Source: Siphonodentalium dalli
Lineage: Eukaryota > Mollusca > Scaphopoda > Gadilida > Siphonodentaliidae
Direction of reading: 5' to 3'
Assembly: GCA_032622095.1 (NCBI GenBank)
Contig: CP136066.1
Coordinates: forward strand, 99,225,319-99,289,318
Length of the DNA stretch: 64,000 nt
The position numbers and the translations under genes are program-made. Shown piece after piece: positions 33,240 through 43,669 of this stretch. The notes under the pieces were generated by a model that had not been told where the DNA came from, made no database searches, and was given only the letters and a program-made list of their open reading frames with translations. The stretch's first letter is position 1; every line of letters starts with the position of its first letter.

Positions 33240-35140
33240 GTCGTTATTTCGTGGGAATCTGGATTCCGAATCCGATTACGGGGGCGGGGCTAATTCCCGA
33301 TTCTAGATCAGATTTTGAGATCCACGTGGTCTCCGATAGTATGTTTACTGTTCCCCCAGCGTCAAACATGGCTCAAGTATTTGTCACAAGTATCATTTGT
33401 ATCTTATATTTATAATGTTCACGTTTGTTGTGAAAGTCATGATTTTCTTCTATGTGTATATACATGGCACCTAATTAGCTGCCAATCCGACTTAATCGCA
33501 TCTTTTTTCAAGTTAAAGTGTGTTTGTTTATGAGGGAAAGCATTTCTAACAACTCTAGATCTCCTGAATAAAATTCCGAAGACGTTGTGGAGAACACACG
33601 AAACTTGTCAGTTGTACAGGGACGTGGCGATAGGGGTTGTTGGATGTCTCGACCCCCCCCCAACTTTGGTACAATTTTCTTAGCTGTACAGTCATCCATA
33701 CGTGAGGCAAATCAGGATTCTTTTGACTAACTATTCCAAATAATGATACGTACATGTACAAGCCAGCAAACGCAACAAACAAACCCCATTACTAATTATT
33801 TATTATTCAGTGTAATAACATATGGGAGAGGGGGTACCCTTAAGTGAGTCAGCACTTGTCCTCCAATCCCATTGTATGTATAATCAAATGTACGTGTTAT
33901 ATACCATGTGTTATCTAAATTTGACAAATAAATATGTTTAAACTAAACTTTGGTACATTTCCAGCAGTTGGAATTTCATGCCTGACACAACATTTGTTGG
34001 ACATTAATCTGACACCATATATAGGTTGGAATTGTTCTCATTGTTTTGATTTTTCAACCAGTAATAGTTGGTAATTTTCCAAGGTGCAAATGGAATTATG
34101 CGAACCTGTGAGTTTGATGTTTGGTTCAAGGGGGGGGGGGGGTGCAGTAAGCCGGAAATTTGATGGAGCACTCTCTCTAGCGACGTCCCTAGAACTTGTA
34201 CGCGTGGGTACTTAATCAATAAATTGACTGCATTTCCACTATATATAGTCCTGAGATCCTAGAAGAAGCTTTACATCTGTGATTGTGCGATTGGGAGATG
34301 CAGTTCACATGCGATCACAAGACCACAACATTAGCTTCATGGGCAAAGCTTTATTTTCCAACTAATGTACAGCACGTTGGCCAAAAAGTGCCTGTGTTTC
34401 TGCACTATACAGAGACTATTGTGCAAAACAACTGCATTTAACGAAACAAAACCTTTTAAATATGAAATTGCTATAAGACTAGATAGTACATACGTGTATC
34501 TGATAATCCATCGATGTCATAATTATAATCCTACTATTTCTTGAATAAGAAGGAACATATAATAACGAACAAAGCAGAAGACATATCCATGCAGGTTCAC
34601 GTGAATTCGGTCAATGGTGACGTATCCGCCGAGTTTGAAATCGACATGCGTTCGGGCGGTATTTTATGGATGGAATTATGAAATAGACATGATGAAAGTG
34701 ACAATGAAGTTGACAATGATTTGCTTCAAGTTTGCCATCAACCGAGGTGCTCCCCCAGCGTTACTATCAATAACATTATTATTTGGCTAATTTCAGTAAT
34801 ATTCTCCCTGTTTACACTCGATAACACAAATTTGTCTCGGCATTTAAAATTCTTTGCTATAGATCGTTTATATTCTGCAATAATTTGTACACAAGGGACG
34901 GATTCTTATGTTTTATTGTGTTTTTAAACTCCGAGGTGGCGAAATCTCGGTTTGTTTACATTATGAACGTTTGAGTCCGTAATCGGAATCAGAATCTGAA
35001 TCCGGATTGCGACGAAATAACGATTGATTACGATTACGGTCTGTTCGTTTACTGATTCTGGTCTGTTCGTTTACCGAACCACGTCGTACGGGGACTGATC
35101 CGTAATCTGAATCCAGATTCTCTCACGAAATAACGAATCT
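33240..35140. mobile_element. Possible 1.9-kb TIR element
   Basis: TCGTTATTTCGTGGGAATCT at 33240-33259, then GGATTCCGAATCCGATTACGG, is mirrored by the complement of 35100-35138 (CCGTAATCTGAATCCAGATT, then CTCTCACGAAATAACGA). A further related block lies at 34975-35026. No target duplication or transposase is visible, so this may be two separate repeat copies. A G homopolymer of about 13 lies at 34130-34142. Confidence 0.4.
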
Positions 35141-35435
35141 GGCGATAACAGGGAAGTGAACTGTTTCCGTCTAATATTTTCCTGTATTATTTATTCTATT
35201 GGTCAATTAAGTCACGTGGGGCATACCTGACATTTTCTTGCTCGTCATTTGAACGTGCCATTATTGTCGATATCTACCTGGCTATTATCAATTTAAGACA
35301 TCCGATCTACAAATTCTGATATATTAATGATGAAAAATGCACACACCAAAAACAAAAACAAAACGCGCGTTGGCTTCACTCTGAAGCGTCCGTGTTACCT
35401 CTGAATTTCTGCGGTGTAGTTTGCATGAGTATGAG

Positions 35436-35610
35436 CGTAATTGATGTATCTGTAGAACATTACCCTGATTCCGAAATTATGTGTCGATCCCATGTCTCGC
35501 GGATCAATGTGAAAGGACCTTGCACGCGAAGAAGTGTGTAATCGACACCTCTCTAGAACATTGCCCTTGTTCCGAAGTTGCGTGTCCATGTCCCGCGGAT
35601 CAATGGGGCA
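35436..35610. repeat. ~100-bp tandem duplication (diverged)
   Basis: GTAATTGATGTATCTGTAGAACATTACCC...CGCGGATCAATG (from about 35436) is followed by GTAATCGACACCTCTCTAGAACATTGCCC...CGCGGATCAATGG (from about 35538). Confidence 0.75.
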
Positions 35611-36332
35611 GCGATTCGTATAGAAATCGAGTGGGATGTTATCGATGTTATTATATATGCGAACTTGTTCGCGTGTTTAATACAAGAAATCTCAATTTCC
35701 AACTATCAATTTGAAGAGTAAAATAATTATCCTATAATTAAACCAATGTATGCTATTGTAGTATAACAACACCTGTTCACCCTTACATGCAAATTGTGGG
35801 ATTCATCAGCAAAAGTGTTTCGTTTATTTGCAATAGCAACCAAACGATTAAACATGGACTCCGCTCAGGTGGCACCCATGCCATTTCTCATCCCTCTTGA
35901 CCGATTTCGGTCAAACAAAGGGTGTTGTATATAGGGTGGCATCCAATATACCCTTTCGAGCGCCAACAGCACACCTCAATCCACGATGGCCTCCGCACAC
36001 ACTGGTTCAAATATGGCAACCACGCCATTGCTCAGTCCAGTGGCCGAATTTGGTCAAACGATGGGTGATGTATATAGGGTGGCTTCCAAGGAACAATTTC
36101 GAATCCCCCAATACCTTTCCCCGATCCTAAATAGTCGCCACCAAAAGGCAATTAACACACAATGTCTAGTAATTTAAACTATTGCGTTAAAACTCCAAAC
36201 TATTCCAATATACGCACAGACATAATACTATTTCGAGCAACGCAACATTATTACATTTTGACGCAAACTATTTTCTTTAATGATCTAATTACACCCCGTG
36301 AATTAAATAAAATATGGTCGCTGCTCAGATGG
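35611..36332. other. No gene; two diverged copies of a short repeat
   Basis: Between about 35890 and 36090 two similar phrases occur, GGTCAAACAAAGGGTGTTGTATATAGGGTGGC and GGTCAAACGATGGGTGATGTATATAGGGTGGC. Related wording (TGTTGTAGGGTGACC, AATGGCCGCC) appears inside the element at 55488-56436. Confidence 0.5.
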
Positions 36333-36430
36333 TATTATGTTGTCAAACAAGATTTGTCAGGCAAGATTTATTCACCAAGTATTAAGCGATAAAATAAGGT
36401 TACTCGGGATAACGTCCTGTATAGAGCGTT
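36333..36430. repeat. Direct repeat flanking the Gypsy relic (possible LTR remnant), left
   Basis: TATTATGTTGTCAAACAAGA...TATAGAGCGT is repeated at 40293-40390 with few differences. The two copies bracket the Gypsy pol relic, as LTR fragments would. TGTTGTC could be an LTR start, but the matching CA end was not identified. Confidence 0.5.
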
Positions 36431-36473
36431 ACAATTAATAGCATAGTCATGCACATAGTTAACTTAACCAAAT

Positions 36474-36962
36474 CCCACCATCTCCCTTAAAATTCCAGCA
36501 GCTCCCTTCAAAGCCCACCATCTCCCTTAAATGTCCACCATCTCACTCCAATGTCCACGTACAACCTCCATTCAAAGCCCGCCATCTCCCTGCAAAGCCC
36601 ACCATATCCAGTCAAAGTCCACCATATCCACACAAAGTCCACCAGCTCCCTTCAAAGCCCGCCATCTCCCTTCAAAGTCCACCATCTCCCTTCAAAGTCC
36701 ACAATCTCCCTTCAAAGTTCACCATCTCCGTTCAAAGTCCACCATCTCCCTTCAAAGTTCACCATCTCCCTTCAAAGTCCACAATCTCCCTTCAAAGTCC
36801 AACATCTCCCTTCAAAGTTCACCATCTCCCTTCAAAGTCCACCATCTCCCTTCATAGTTCACCATCTCCCTTCAAAGTCCACCATCTCACTTCAAAGTTC
36901 ACCATCTCCCTTCAAAGTCCACAATCTCCCTTCAAAGTCCACCATCTCCCTCCACACTCCAC
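36474..36962. repeat. 20-bp minisatellite, about 24 units
   Basis: The consensus unit is CACCATCTCCCTTCAAAGTC, with variants ACAATC, GTTC and GCCC. The array is most regular from 36650 to 36950. Because 20 is not a multiple of three, a reading frame passes through all three phases every 60 bp, giving a 20-residue S/P/K/H-rich repeat and long open frames (36531-36857 and 36551-37117) that I do not accept as a gene. Confidence 0.95.
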
Positions 36963-37394
36963 CATATATATGCATAACGAAGATTATCGCAACAAACAAA
37001 AATCCACAGTCAGGCGAATCATCCACACGGTTAGATAAATCATCCTGCCTCATATTTCCCCTGCCAGACATTTCGGTGTGTGTCCGATGCGGATACTACG
37101 CCTTTGTGATTCAATGACGTGTTCTGCACTAGTGCTGGATGGAAACTCGACTGGATGTTGTGGGTCATTTTTCTGTTAAGGGGGTAGGTATCCTCATTGG
37201 TTGGACAGGATATTGCTTCCTTATAAATCGTCTTTTTCTCCTCCAAACAAGTCCAGCTTGAAGTTTGTCCTAGTAGTCACGATGGGACAACACTTCTATG
37301 ATTGTATCATATGCGTTCCGTCGCTTCGTTCGTTGGCACCGGACTGCCAGTTTCGAACCGATATATAGACAATTGAGGAAAGGTGCGTGAAGTT
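36963..37394. other. No gene recognised
   Basis: Spacer between the minisatellite and the integrase end of the Gypsy relic. Confidence 0.4.
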
Positions 37395-40260
37395 GTGTTG
37401 TACATGTACCGCCGTTCCAATTTCTCTGAATTTTCACGGGCCTTCGTTTCAGCTACTTCTATGTCGATATGTGCACCAGAAGTGTGTCTCTATCAGGAAG
37501 CCCATATACAATTTGAGTTGGGGAGCGACCATCTGGGTTATAGATTTCGCCATTGTAATATAGTCCATTAGCCCATGTCAACAATTCAGTCCCGATTTGA
37601 ATAGCACTTATTACAAAAAATCTTCATAGCATTAATACTTGCTTTCGCGTGCGAATCTGATTGCGGGTATCCATCAGGAGACGATGTCGAACACCCCAAT
37701 CCAGCAAGAGTTTCTTAAACAAATGTGATGTATATTGTTGTCTGTGTATAGGATGGTCGGTATACGGCAAAATCGGTGAACGACTTTTTGAAGGAGTTAG
37801 TTAGATTTTTATACGTCGCGTCTTTGCCAAAGTTGAATAAAGACGACAATCCAGATTGAACATCGGATATAACGAGCTATGTTAACCCATGTGATGAAAA
37901 TAGATCCGAACACATATGCTCAAACACGCGTGATGGTTTCGTGTGACACATAATCGGTTCCTTGCATTGCGATGGGAGGTTTGTGGCACAATCCGTGCAT
38001 GTGTGAACTGTGTTTTGAATATCATTACCAAGTCCCGGCGGCCACGCAGCACACAATTAAACGGGATCGTCGTTTAGTTATTTTTCAACATCTTCGTGAT
38101 TCTCGTGTAGTTTTTGCAGAATGTTTTGGTCTCATTGACCTGGGAATGATAAGTCGGCATCCACAAACGATATACCCATTGAGCCATTCCCAATTGACAA
38201 ACGATTGCGCATGTTTCAGTATGGCCAGATTGATAAACTCAGATCATTATTGTTGTTTTGGGAACCCATGTTCAATGGTATGATATCGATCTTGCTACTC
38301 GCTGTCTTTAGTTGATGTTGATAGCTTCAATGTGTAAGTACCCTACAACTTCATTATCAATGTCAGTTGTAGATGCCACGAACGAATGCAAACTGTATTC
38401 AACCTCTTTTTCAAGGATCTGGTCATCACTGTTTGATTTACTGATTGCCTAGAAATTGCATCAGCGGCACAATTGTGTGCATGGGGTCCGTGAACTTGTA
38501 GCGCATAAGTTTCATTATTAGCTACTGTAGACGAGGGTTCTCGATACATGTAGGACAGTAACTGTTCATTATAGGAATGCTGGGCCGATGGTCTGTAACA
38601 ATTTCAAAATTCCGAAGACCTTCAATAAATATCTGATATTTCTGCACGGCCCAAACGGCGGCCATTTCTAGTTCGATCAAAGCGTATCGGGTTTCAGCCG
38701 ATGATAGGCAACTTGATCCTGCTTGGGTCATGTCCCACGCACACGATTTCGGATCCTGTTGGTAGAGAATGAATTCAAACGACTAGCATCTACGTGAAGT
38801 GATGTTGCCCTTTTTGGGGTCATAGTTTGACATAACTGGTGCTGACGAAAGAAACTGCCGCCAAATTGAAGGGTTCCTCGTGCGTGCAGTGCAAAACGAA
38901 CTCGTTTTTCGATTTCAGCACTGGTAGAAACGGGTCAAGATATGTAGCGATCATGTCCGTGAAGTATAATTAGTTCGTATGGCCAAAACATGACTGGGAA
39001 GTTACGGATTGAGTCTGAATTGTTGGGATAACCGTATAACTTTTGTCATGGAGGCGTTATCCACAAAAGTCTGTCTCAGGCTCACCAACACGGAATTTCT
39101 CAGCATTCAAGGAGATTCCTTTCTTTCGACAACGTGACACGATTTGACGAAAATGCGAAACGTGGCTCGTCAAATTGCCATTGTATATAAGAGATCACTT
39201 CATCAACAACTTTCCTGTACCTACACTGAGAAAAAATTCGGGTCAATATTACTAACATGGAATATTACTCTAATTGCAACACTGCCTTGAATTATGTTTA
39301 ATATCCATTGCTAAAATATTTAATTTCCATTTTATCGCAGTTCTATTGGATCTAACTCTGGCGTTAGTCATTGTGACTATGTTACACCAAGAATAACTCT
39401 AATTGCAACACTGCCTTGAATTATGCTTAATATCCATTGCTAAAATATTCAATTTCCATTTTATCGCAGTTTTATTGGATCTATATTGAACGAATGTGAT
39501 GGAACGATATAATGTATAATGGCATAATTATATCAGAACTTCCCTTCCACACCAAAGGCTACACTATTAGGATAAAAGTTTCTTATTCCATGACACCATG
39601 AACATAATTATGGGAAACATGAACCAGTTAAACAGACCTATACCACAAACTATTGTTATACCTCTCTGTTGACCAGTACTGAAATGTGCGTTTTAGAGAA
39701 TGGATTAAAAGTTCGTCCTTTCAATTCGGTCTCTGATTCTAGATAACATATCTGCATGGTTGAGTATTGAAATCCAGTGACTCAGAAAAGTCATTATGAC
39801 TCAATCCTGATAATTTTGACTAACACAATACAATTATTGTAGTCTAATGGACTAATTAGTCATTTTGTATCAACCATTCCTCAGTAGTTATGACTAACAT
39901 CACCCTGGTCATTGTGAATAATGTTCTACCTTAGTCGTTATGACTAAGCTAAGTTAGTAAACCTGTACGTAGACAAACCGTTGCCTAACCTAAGTTGGTC
40001 ATATTGACTAACTTTTGTTTTTCGTCAGTGCTGGAATGACATAGGAGCGAGAGCAGTGTCCATTCAGCGGTTATAGTGCTCTCATAACTTGAGCGTATCA
40101 CAAACGGAGCGCGGAGATACCTAAATCTCCCAAATGGTGTTACGAAGATGGTTAATTGTGGTTGCCACTCCAGACCGCTCTAAGAAAGTTCTAAGAAACT
40201 TCAGCCCAAACTGAAGACGGGGATGTCGTGAGATTGCCAACTATTCGTATGAAACACAAC
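37395..40260 (-). pseudogene. Ty3/Gypsy-type pol relic (RT, RNase H, integrase)
   Basis: Read on the minus strand with many frameshifts. RT: LTIFVTPFGRFRYLRAPF near 40110-40160. Then an 807-bp insertion (39224-40030). RT continues with KVVDEVISY, the catalytic region with VDE in place of xVDD, and FRQIVSRCRKKGISLNAEKF ending GEPETDFCG (about 39060-39170). RNase H: SSAETRYALIELEMAAVWAV and VTDHRPS (38590-38720), then HNCAADAISR (about 38460). Integrase zinc and core region: GLGNDIQNTVHTCTDCATNL, FEHMCSDLF and YPQSDSHAKASI, and the C-side motif RSPTQIVYGLPDRD near 37480. The order RT-RNase H-integrase is that of Ty3/Gypsy elements. Gag and protease are missing. Multiple stops and shifts make it non-functional and old. 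Confidence 0.88.
39224..40030. mobile_element. CACTG-ended element inserted in the Gypsy RT
   Basis: The left end is CACTGAGAAAAAATTC and the right end TTTTTCGTCAGTG (complement CACTGACGAAAAA). Flanking triplets are CTA (39221-39223) and CTG (40031-40033), a near-match to a 3-bp duplication, so a CACTA/EnSpm-like element is likely. Internal GTCAT(N)TGACTAAC-like short repeats (39780-40020) and a ~120-bp tandem duplication at 39270-39482 (GCAACACTGCCTTGAATTAT twice) suit subterminal repeats. It separates two blocks of the same RT domain, so it is younger than the Gypsy copy. Confidence 0.7.
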
Positions 40261-40292
40261 TCAAACAATCGCATGCGTTGTCGATGACGCCA

Positions 40293-40390
40293 TATTATGT
40301 TGTCAAACAAGATTTGTCGGAAAGATTTATTCACCAACTTATAAGCGATAGGAAATAAGGTTACTCATAATAGCGTCATGTATAGAGCGT
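40293..40390. repeat. Direct repeat flanking the Gypsy relic (possible LTR remnant), right
   Basis: Second copy of 36333-36430, lying just upstream, in the minus sense, of the surviving RT. A phrase related to the sequence after the left copy (ATAGTCATAACTTAACC) reappears at 41283, beyond two MITEs, as if insertions had pushed the LTR apart. Confidence 0.5.
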
Positions 40391-40403
40391 GAAAGTTACA
40401 TAA

Positions 40404-40531
40404 AAATGACTTACAGATCGATTGGGGTCATTGGATTTTGACCGGCAGAGTAATTTAAGGTATTCACACGAACTTTGTTTAATTACGCTGCCGGTCAAAA
40501 CCAATGACCCCAATCGATCGGCAAGTCATTT
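40404..40531. mobile_element. 128-bp hairpin MITE
   Basis: AAATGACTTACAGATCGATT at 40404, then GGGGTCATTGG and TTTTGACCGGCAG, is mirrored by CTGCCGGTCAAAACCAATGA and CCCCAATCGATCGGCAAGTCATTT, ending 40531. The arms are about 45 bp with few mismatches; a transcript would fold into a long hairpin. Confidence 0.8.
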
Positions 40532-40570
40532 CTCATAACCATATACCAATACATTTTAATAGAACATTAA

Positions 40571-41025
40571 AGGCCCACTTAATTTTCGAACCCCCAGATT
40601 ACATTATATAAAATATATGCCATATTATATACCATTTGAAAGAGGAAGCTCCAAAACATTGTATTATCACCTTATCCGGTGTAATAAAAGGTGGACATGT
40701 TGTTTTGAGTTGCCAACGCGTTTTGTCATCAAGATTGAAGTAAAAATCAGTATTATTTTCAATGCAGGGGGAATAACTCTATATATTAAATAGAGTTCTT
40801 CGCCTTCCATTGAAAATGTGTGAATTCTGTTGCATTCTGGGTGTCAGAGGGGGGACGTATTTGAGCAGTTTTCTACTTCTCTGTGGGCATCTTCTGAGAC
40901 ACAGATGGTTCAAATAGTAATGAATTATAGTATTTGAATCATATTTTATGGCACAGATTGTTATTAAAACCGTATATCAAGTCACTATAAAAAAATAATT
41001 GGCGACTCGAAAATTAAGTGGGCCT
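40571..41025. mobile_element. TTAA-flanked 455-bp MITE family B, copy 1
   Basis: TTAA at 40567-40570 and 41026-41029. The terminal repeats AGGCCCACTTAATTTTCGA and its complement are exact over 19 bases. The interior is non-coding. The same element in the same orientation lies at 42694-43163, so the GPCR exon sits between two direct copies. Confidence 0.92.
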
Positions 41026-41794
41026 TTAATAATTTGAACAACTTTTCAAAAGTACCACAACAATTGCAAGTAACATATATATATTGTTCAAATTCCAACG
41101 CAGTCTCCTAATAACAACACATAATTGTACGGTCGACTTGGAGTGGCGTAGGTGTTCGTCGCTTTTTATGAAGTGGCTGTCTTCAGTTATTGCCCGATGA
41201 ACGTCGGAAAAATGCGTGTAACCGTATCGCAAGTTGAACTGATTCTTAAGGAATCTTAAGGAAGCTGATTGTGTGTGATTATATAGTCATAACTTAACCA
41301 AAGTCCACCAGAGGGGACCCATGTCACTGCACAACAATATTGACCAATTTCTGTCAAATAGAAGTGCCATAGGCTCACCTGTACACCATTTCGACACAAA
41401 CACCCCACCACACTCCAAAATGAAGTATATAAAGCAATTAATTCACCTATATCGACAACTAGATGATATCTGGTCATCGTATGCATGCGATGCAAAGAAT
41501 TACACGCTGGAAAGATACACATTCCATTTGTTTAAATTTACTGCCTACAATGTTTTATTTTCTCCAAAATCGTCTAAAATATTCCCTATTATTCTTAAAC
41601 CTGATCAATGATTCATTGCATGCTTTAAAGGCGGATTCAAAAATTCAGGGGAGGGGTGGTCTTATTCAGAGTTCACTGGCTACAAAGACGAATTTATATC
41701 ATTAAACACAATAATTTTGCGATTAAACGTAATATAATAAGTTTATTTGCAATAGTATTGCGATTGTGGCTGGTAGAAAATTTAAATTTATTTT
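41026..41794. other. Intronic or intergenic sequence upstream of the GPCR exon
   Basis: Short overlapping frames on both strands have no family motifs. If the exon at 41812 is active, this is the 3' part of its intron. No TM1-TM2 coding exon was recognised here or further upstream in the window. Confidence 0.45.
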
Positions 41795-41811
41795 ATTTTA
41801 TTTCCTTCCAG
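41795..41811 (+). promoter_or_regulatory. Splice acceptor of the GPCR exon
   Basis: The pyrimidine-rich tract TTTTATTTCCTTCCAG ends at AG 41810-41811, immediately before the point where the protein becomes recognisable as a GPCR. The first exon base is 41812 and the frame gives a phase-1 junction (the first codon base comes from the previous exon). Confidence 0.75.
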
Positions 41812-42593
41812 GTCTCATTGAAGGAGAAATGTTTTTCGCCGACAAGTGGTGGGTGTGTGAGTTCTTCGCGGTGACTTGTGTAGTCTCATGCTGCCTTTCT
41901 CTTCTCTCAATATTCGCGGTCAGCGTAAATAGATGGATCCACATATGCCACCATCAGAAGTACGAAGTGTGGTTCTCATACAAAAGGAGCATCCTCATAA
42001 TAGTCTGTTTGTGGATATGGGGGTTTATCCTGGACCTCCCGACGATGATCGGGTGGGGCGACAACGTGTACGACCGCTACCATCTTCAGTGCGTGTTCAG
42101 CCGAACAGAGAGCTCGAGTTACACATTGTTCCTCATCCTACTCGGGCTCGGTGCCCCGTGGTCCCTAACCGGTATCTGCTACCTGAGAATATTCCTTCAC
42201 GTCCGAGCAAGTAAGAAGAAAATTGTCAGCAGCAATGGACCAAACCCAAAAACAGTGGAGTCACGTGACAAAAAGAACTCGATGGGATTGGCTAAGACCT
42301 TGTTCGTTATTTATGTAGCCTTCACACTATGCTGGATGCCCTACATGCTGGTATCCTTGCCTGCGAAGAACGGAATTTTCCCACCGGAAATGCACTCGTT
42401 TGCTAGTATACTAGCGCATGTTAACTCATGTTTGAACAGCTTCATATATGGATTAACGAACAAGAACTTCCGGAAGGCCTATCGAAATTTGGCGAGGAGG
42501 TTGTTTCCGTGTGTTAACATTGCACCACCAATGGCTGGCGAGACAAGCATTGGACCCGGAGGAACTGAACTATCGAAAATAAGCCAGAAATGA
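41812..42593 (+). CDS. Class A GPCR terminal exon, melatonin-receptor-like
   Basis: The exon encodes about 259 residues, from extracellular loop 1 to the C terminus, of a seven-helix plasma-membrane receptor that would signal through G proteins. Counting from its first full codon (41814): WWVC (12-15) supplies the loop-1 Trp and the helix-3 Cys. NRW (39-41) is a DRY/NRY variant and is followed by IHICH, like the NRYCYICH of melatonin receptors. Helix 4 is about 59-80, and C93 in loop 2 is the likely disulfide partner. Helix 5 is 103-130 with P115 and Y123. Helix 6 has CWMP (173-176). Helix 7 has NSFIY (208-212), close to melatonin receptor NAIIY, then NKNFRKAYRNLARRLFPC as helix 8 with a possible palmitoylation Cys. 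TGA stop at 42591-42593. No frameshift or internal stop. Helices 1-2 must be on an upstream exon not found here, so the start is a splice acceptor and not a Met. The ligand is unknown: a melatonin-like orphan is my best guess, with other amine or peptide class A receptors possible. Confidence 0.9.
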
Positions 42594-42689
42594 ACTGGCG
42601 GATGGGTAAAGATTCCTTGACCGACTTGACACCATTAGACAATCATTCGTACGTTTTCTTTACAGAAAGTAATCGGACACACGGAACCA
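42594..42689 (+). other. Presumed 3' UTR start of the GPCR gene
   Basis: 96 bases between the stop codon and a MITE. The first AATAAA in the sense direction is inside the MITE at 42805-42810, so the element may provide the polyadenylation signal (inference). Confidence 0.4.
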
Positions 42690-42693
42690 TTAA

Positions 42694-43163
42694 AGGCCCA
42701 CTTAATTTTCGAACCCCCAGATTACTTTATATAAAATATATGCCATAGTATGTACCATTTGAAAGAGGAAGCTCCAAAACATTGTATTGCCAACTTATCG
42801 GTGTAATAAACTGTAGACATGTTGTTTTTGTTGAGTTGCCAACGCTTTTTGTTATCAAGATTGAAGTAAAAATCAGTATTATTTTCAATGCAGGGGGAAT
42901 AATTCTATATATTAAAGATAGAGTTCTTCCCCTTTTATTGAAAAAGTTTGAATTATGTTGCATTCTGGATACCAGAGGGGGGAAGTCAATCTATGATTTC
43001 ATCAGTTTTCTATTTCTCTGTGAGCATCATCTGAGACACAGCTGTTTCAAATAGTGATGAATTATAGTATTTTCATCATATTTTATGGCATAGATTGTTA
43101 TTAAAACCGTATATAAAGTCACTATGAAAATAATAATCGGAGACTCGAAAATTAAGTAGGCCA
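42694..43163. mobile_element. TTAA-flanked MITE family B, copy 2
   Basis: A 470-bp direct-orientation copy of 40571-41025, with TTAA at 42690-42693 and 43164-43167. Its right end reads GGCCA where the consensus is GGCCT. The right TTAA is also the left TTAA of the next element, so two MITEs share one target tetranucleotide. Confidence 0.92.
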
Positions 43164-43167
43164 TTAA

Positions 43168-43661
43168 AGGCACGTGAGGCCTTAGTTGTCGAAAATATTC
43201 ATATTTGTTCCAATCACCGTAAACAGAAAAACATTAAAACGCATACAGTTTCGTTCATATATACCATGATCATCGCGTAAACAGCATGTTATCATACAGA
43301 TTTACTATATTTTACCTAAGCAAGAGCCTGATTGTGTTACAGAAGACAGCACAATGCTGCTGGATAATCACACACAAATGGCATAAACGCTCTTTATTAG
43401 TTCCATATCAGGAATTCACCAACAAAGAACGCTCTTTATGTTTACCATCATAATATAAACAAACACCAGAAAAGTGACTTTTTATGGTTTTGTTTACATA
43501 ACAATGGTCAAAGATATGACAATAACATACTGTTTATGCGATATTTCTTATTTGTATACGGACAAAGTCTGTCTACATTTTGTTGTTCTTTCTGTTTGTG
43601 GCGGTTTTTGACGGGTGGAAATATTTTCACAGGATACCCACCGCCAAGGCCAACCGTACCT
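43168..43661. mobile_element. TTAA-flanked 494-bp MITE family A, copy 2
   Basis: TTAA at 43164-43167 and 43662-43665. It is the same length as the copy at 28761-29254 and almost identical to it, so recently mobile. It is inserted at the TTAA bordering family B copy 2. Confidence 0.93.
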
Positions 43662-43669
43662 TTAATAGG

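Noticed and set aside
36474-36962. CRISPR array
   Set aside because: Units are contiguous 20-mers without unique spacers, and the genome is clearly eukaryotic.
36531-37117. Long ORFs over the 20-bp minisatellite as a repetitive secreted or structural protein
   Set aside because: The frame is open only because the repeat lacks stops in all phases; there is no signal peptide, no conserved flanking coding sequence and no codon signature.
36333-40390. A complete LTR retrotransposon
   Set aside because: The direct repeats are only ~98 bp, a CA end and primer-binding site were not found, and gag and protease are absent. I report pol as a relic and the repeats as possible LTR fragments only.
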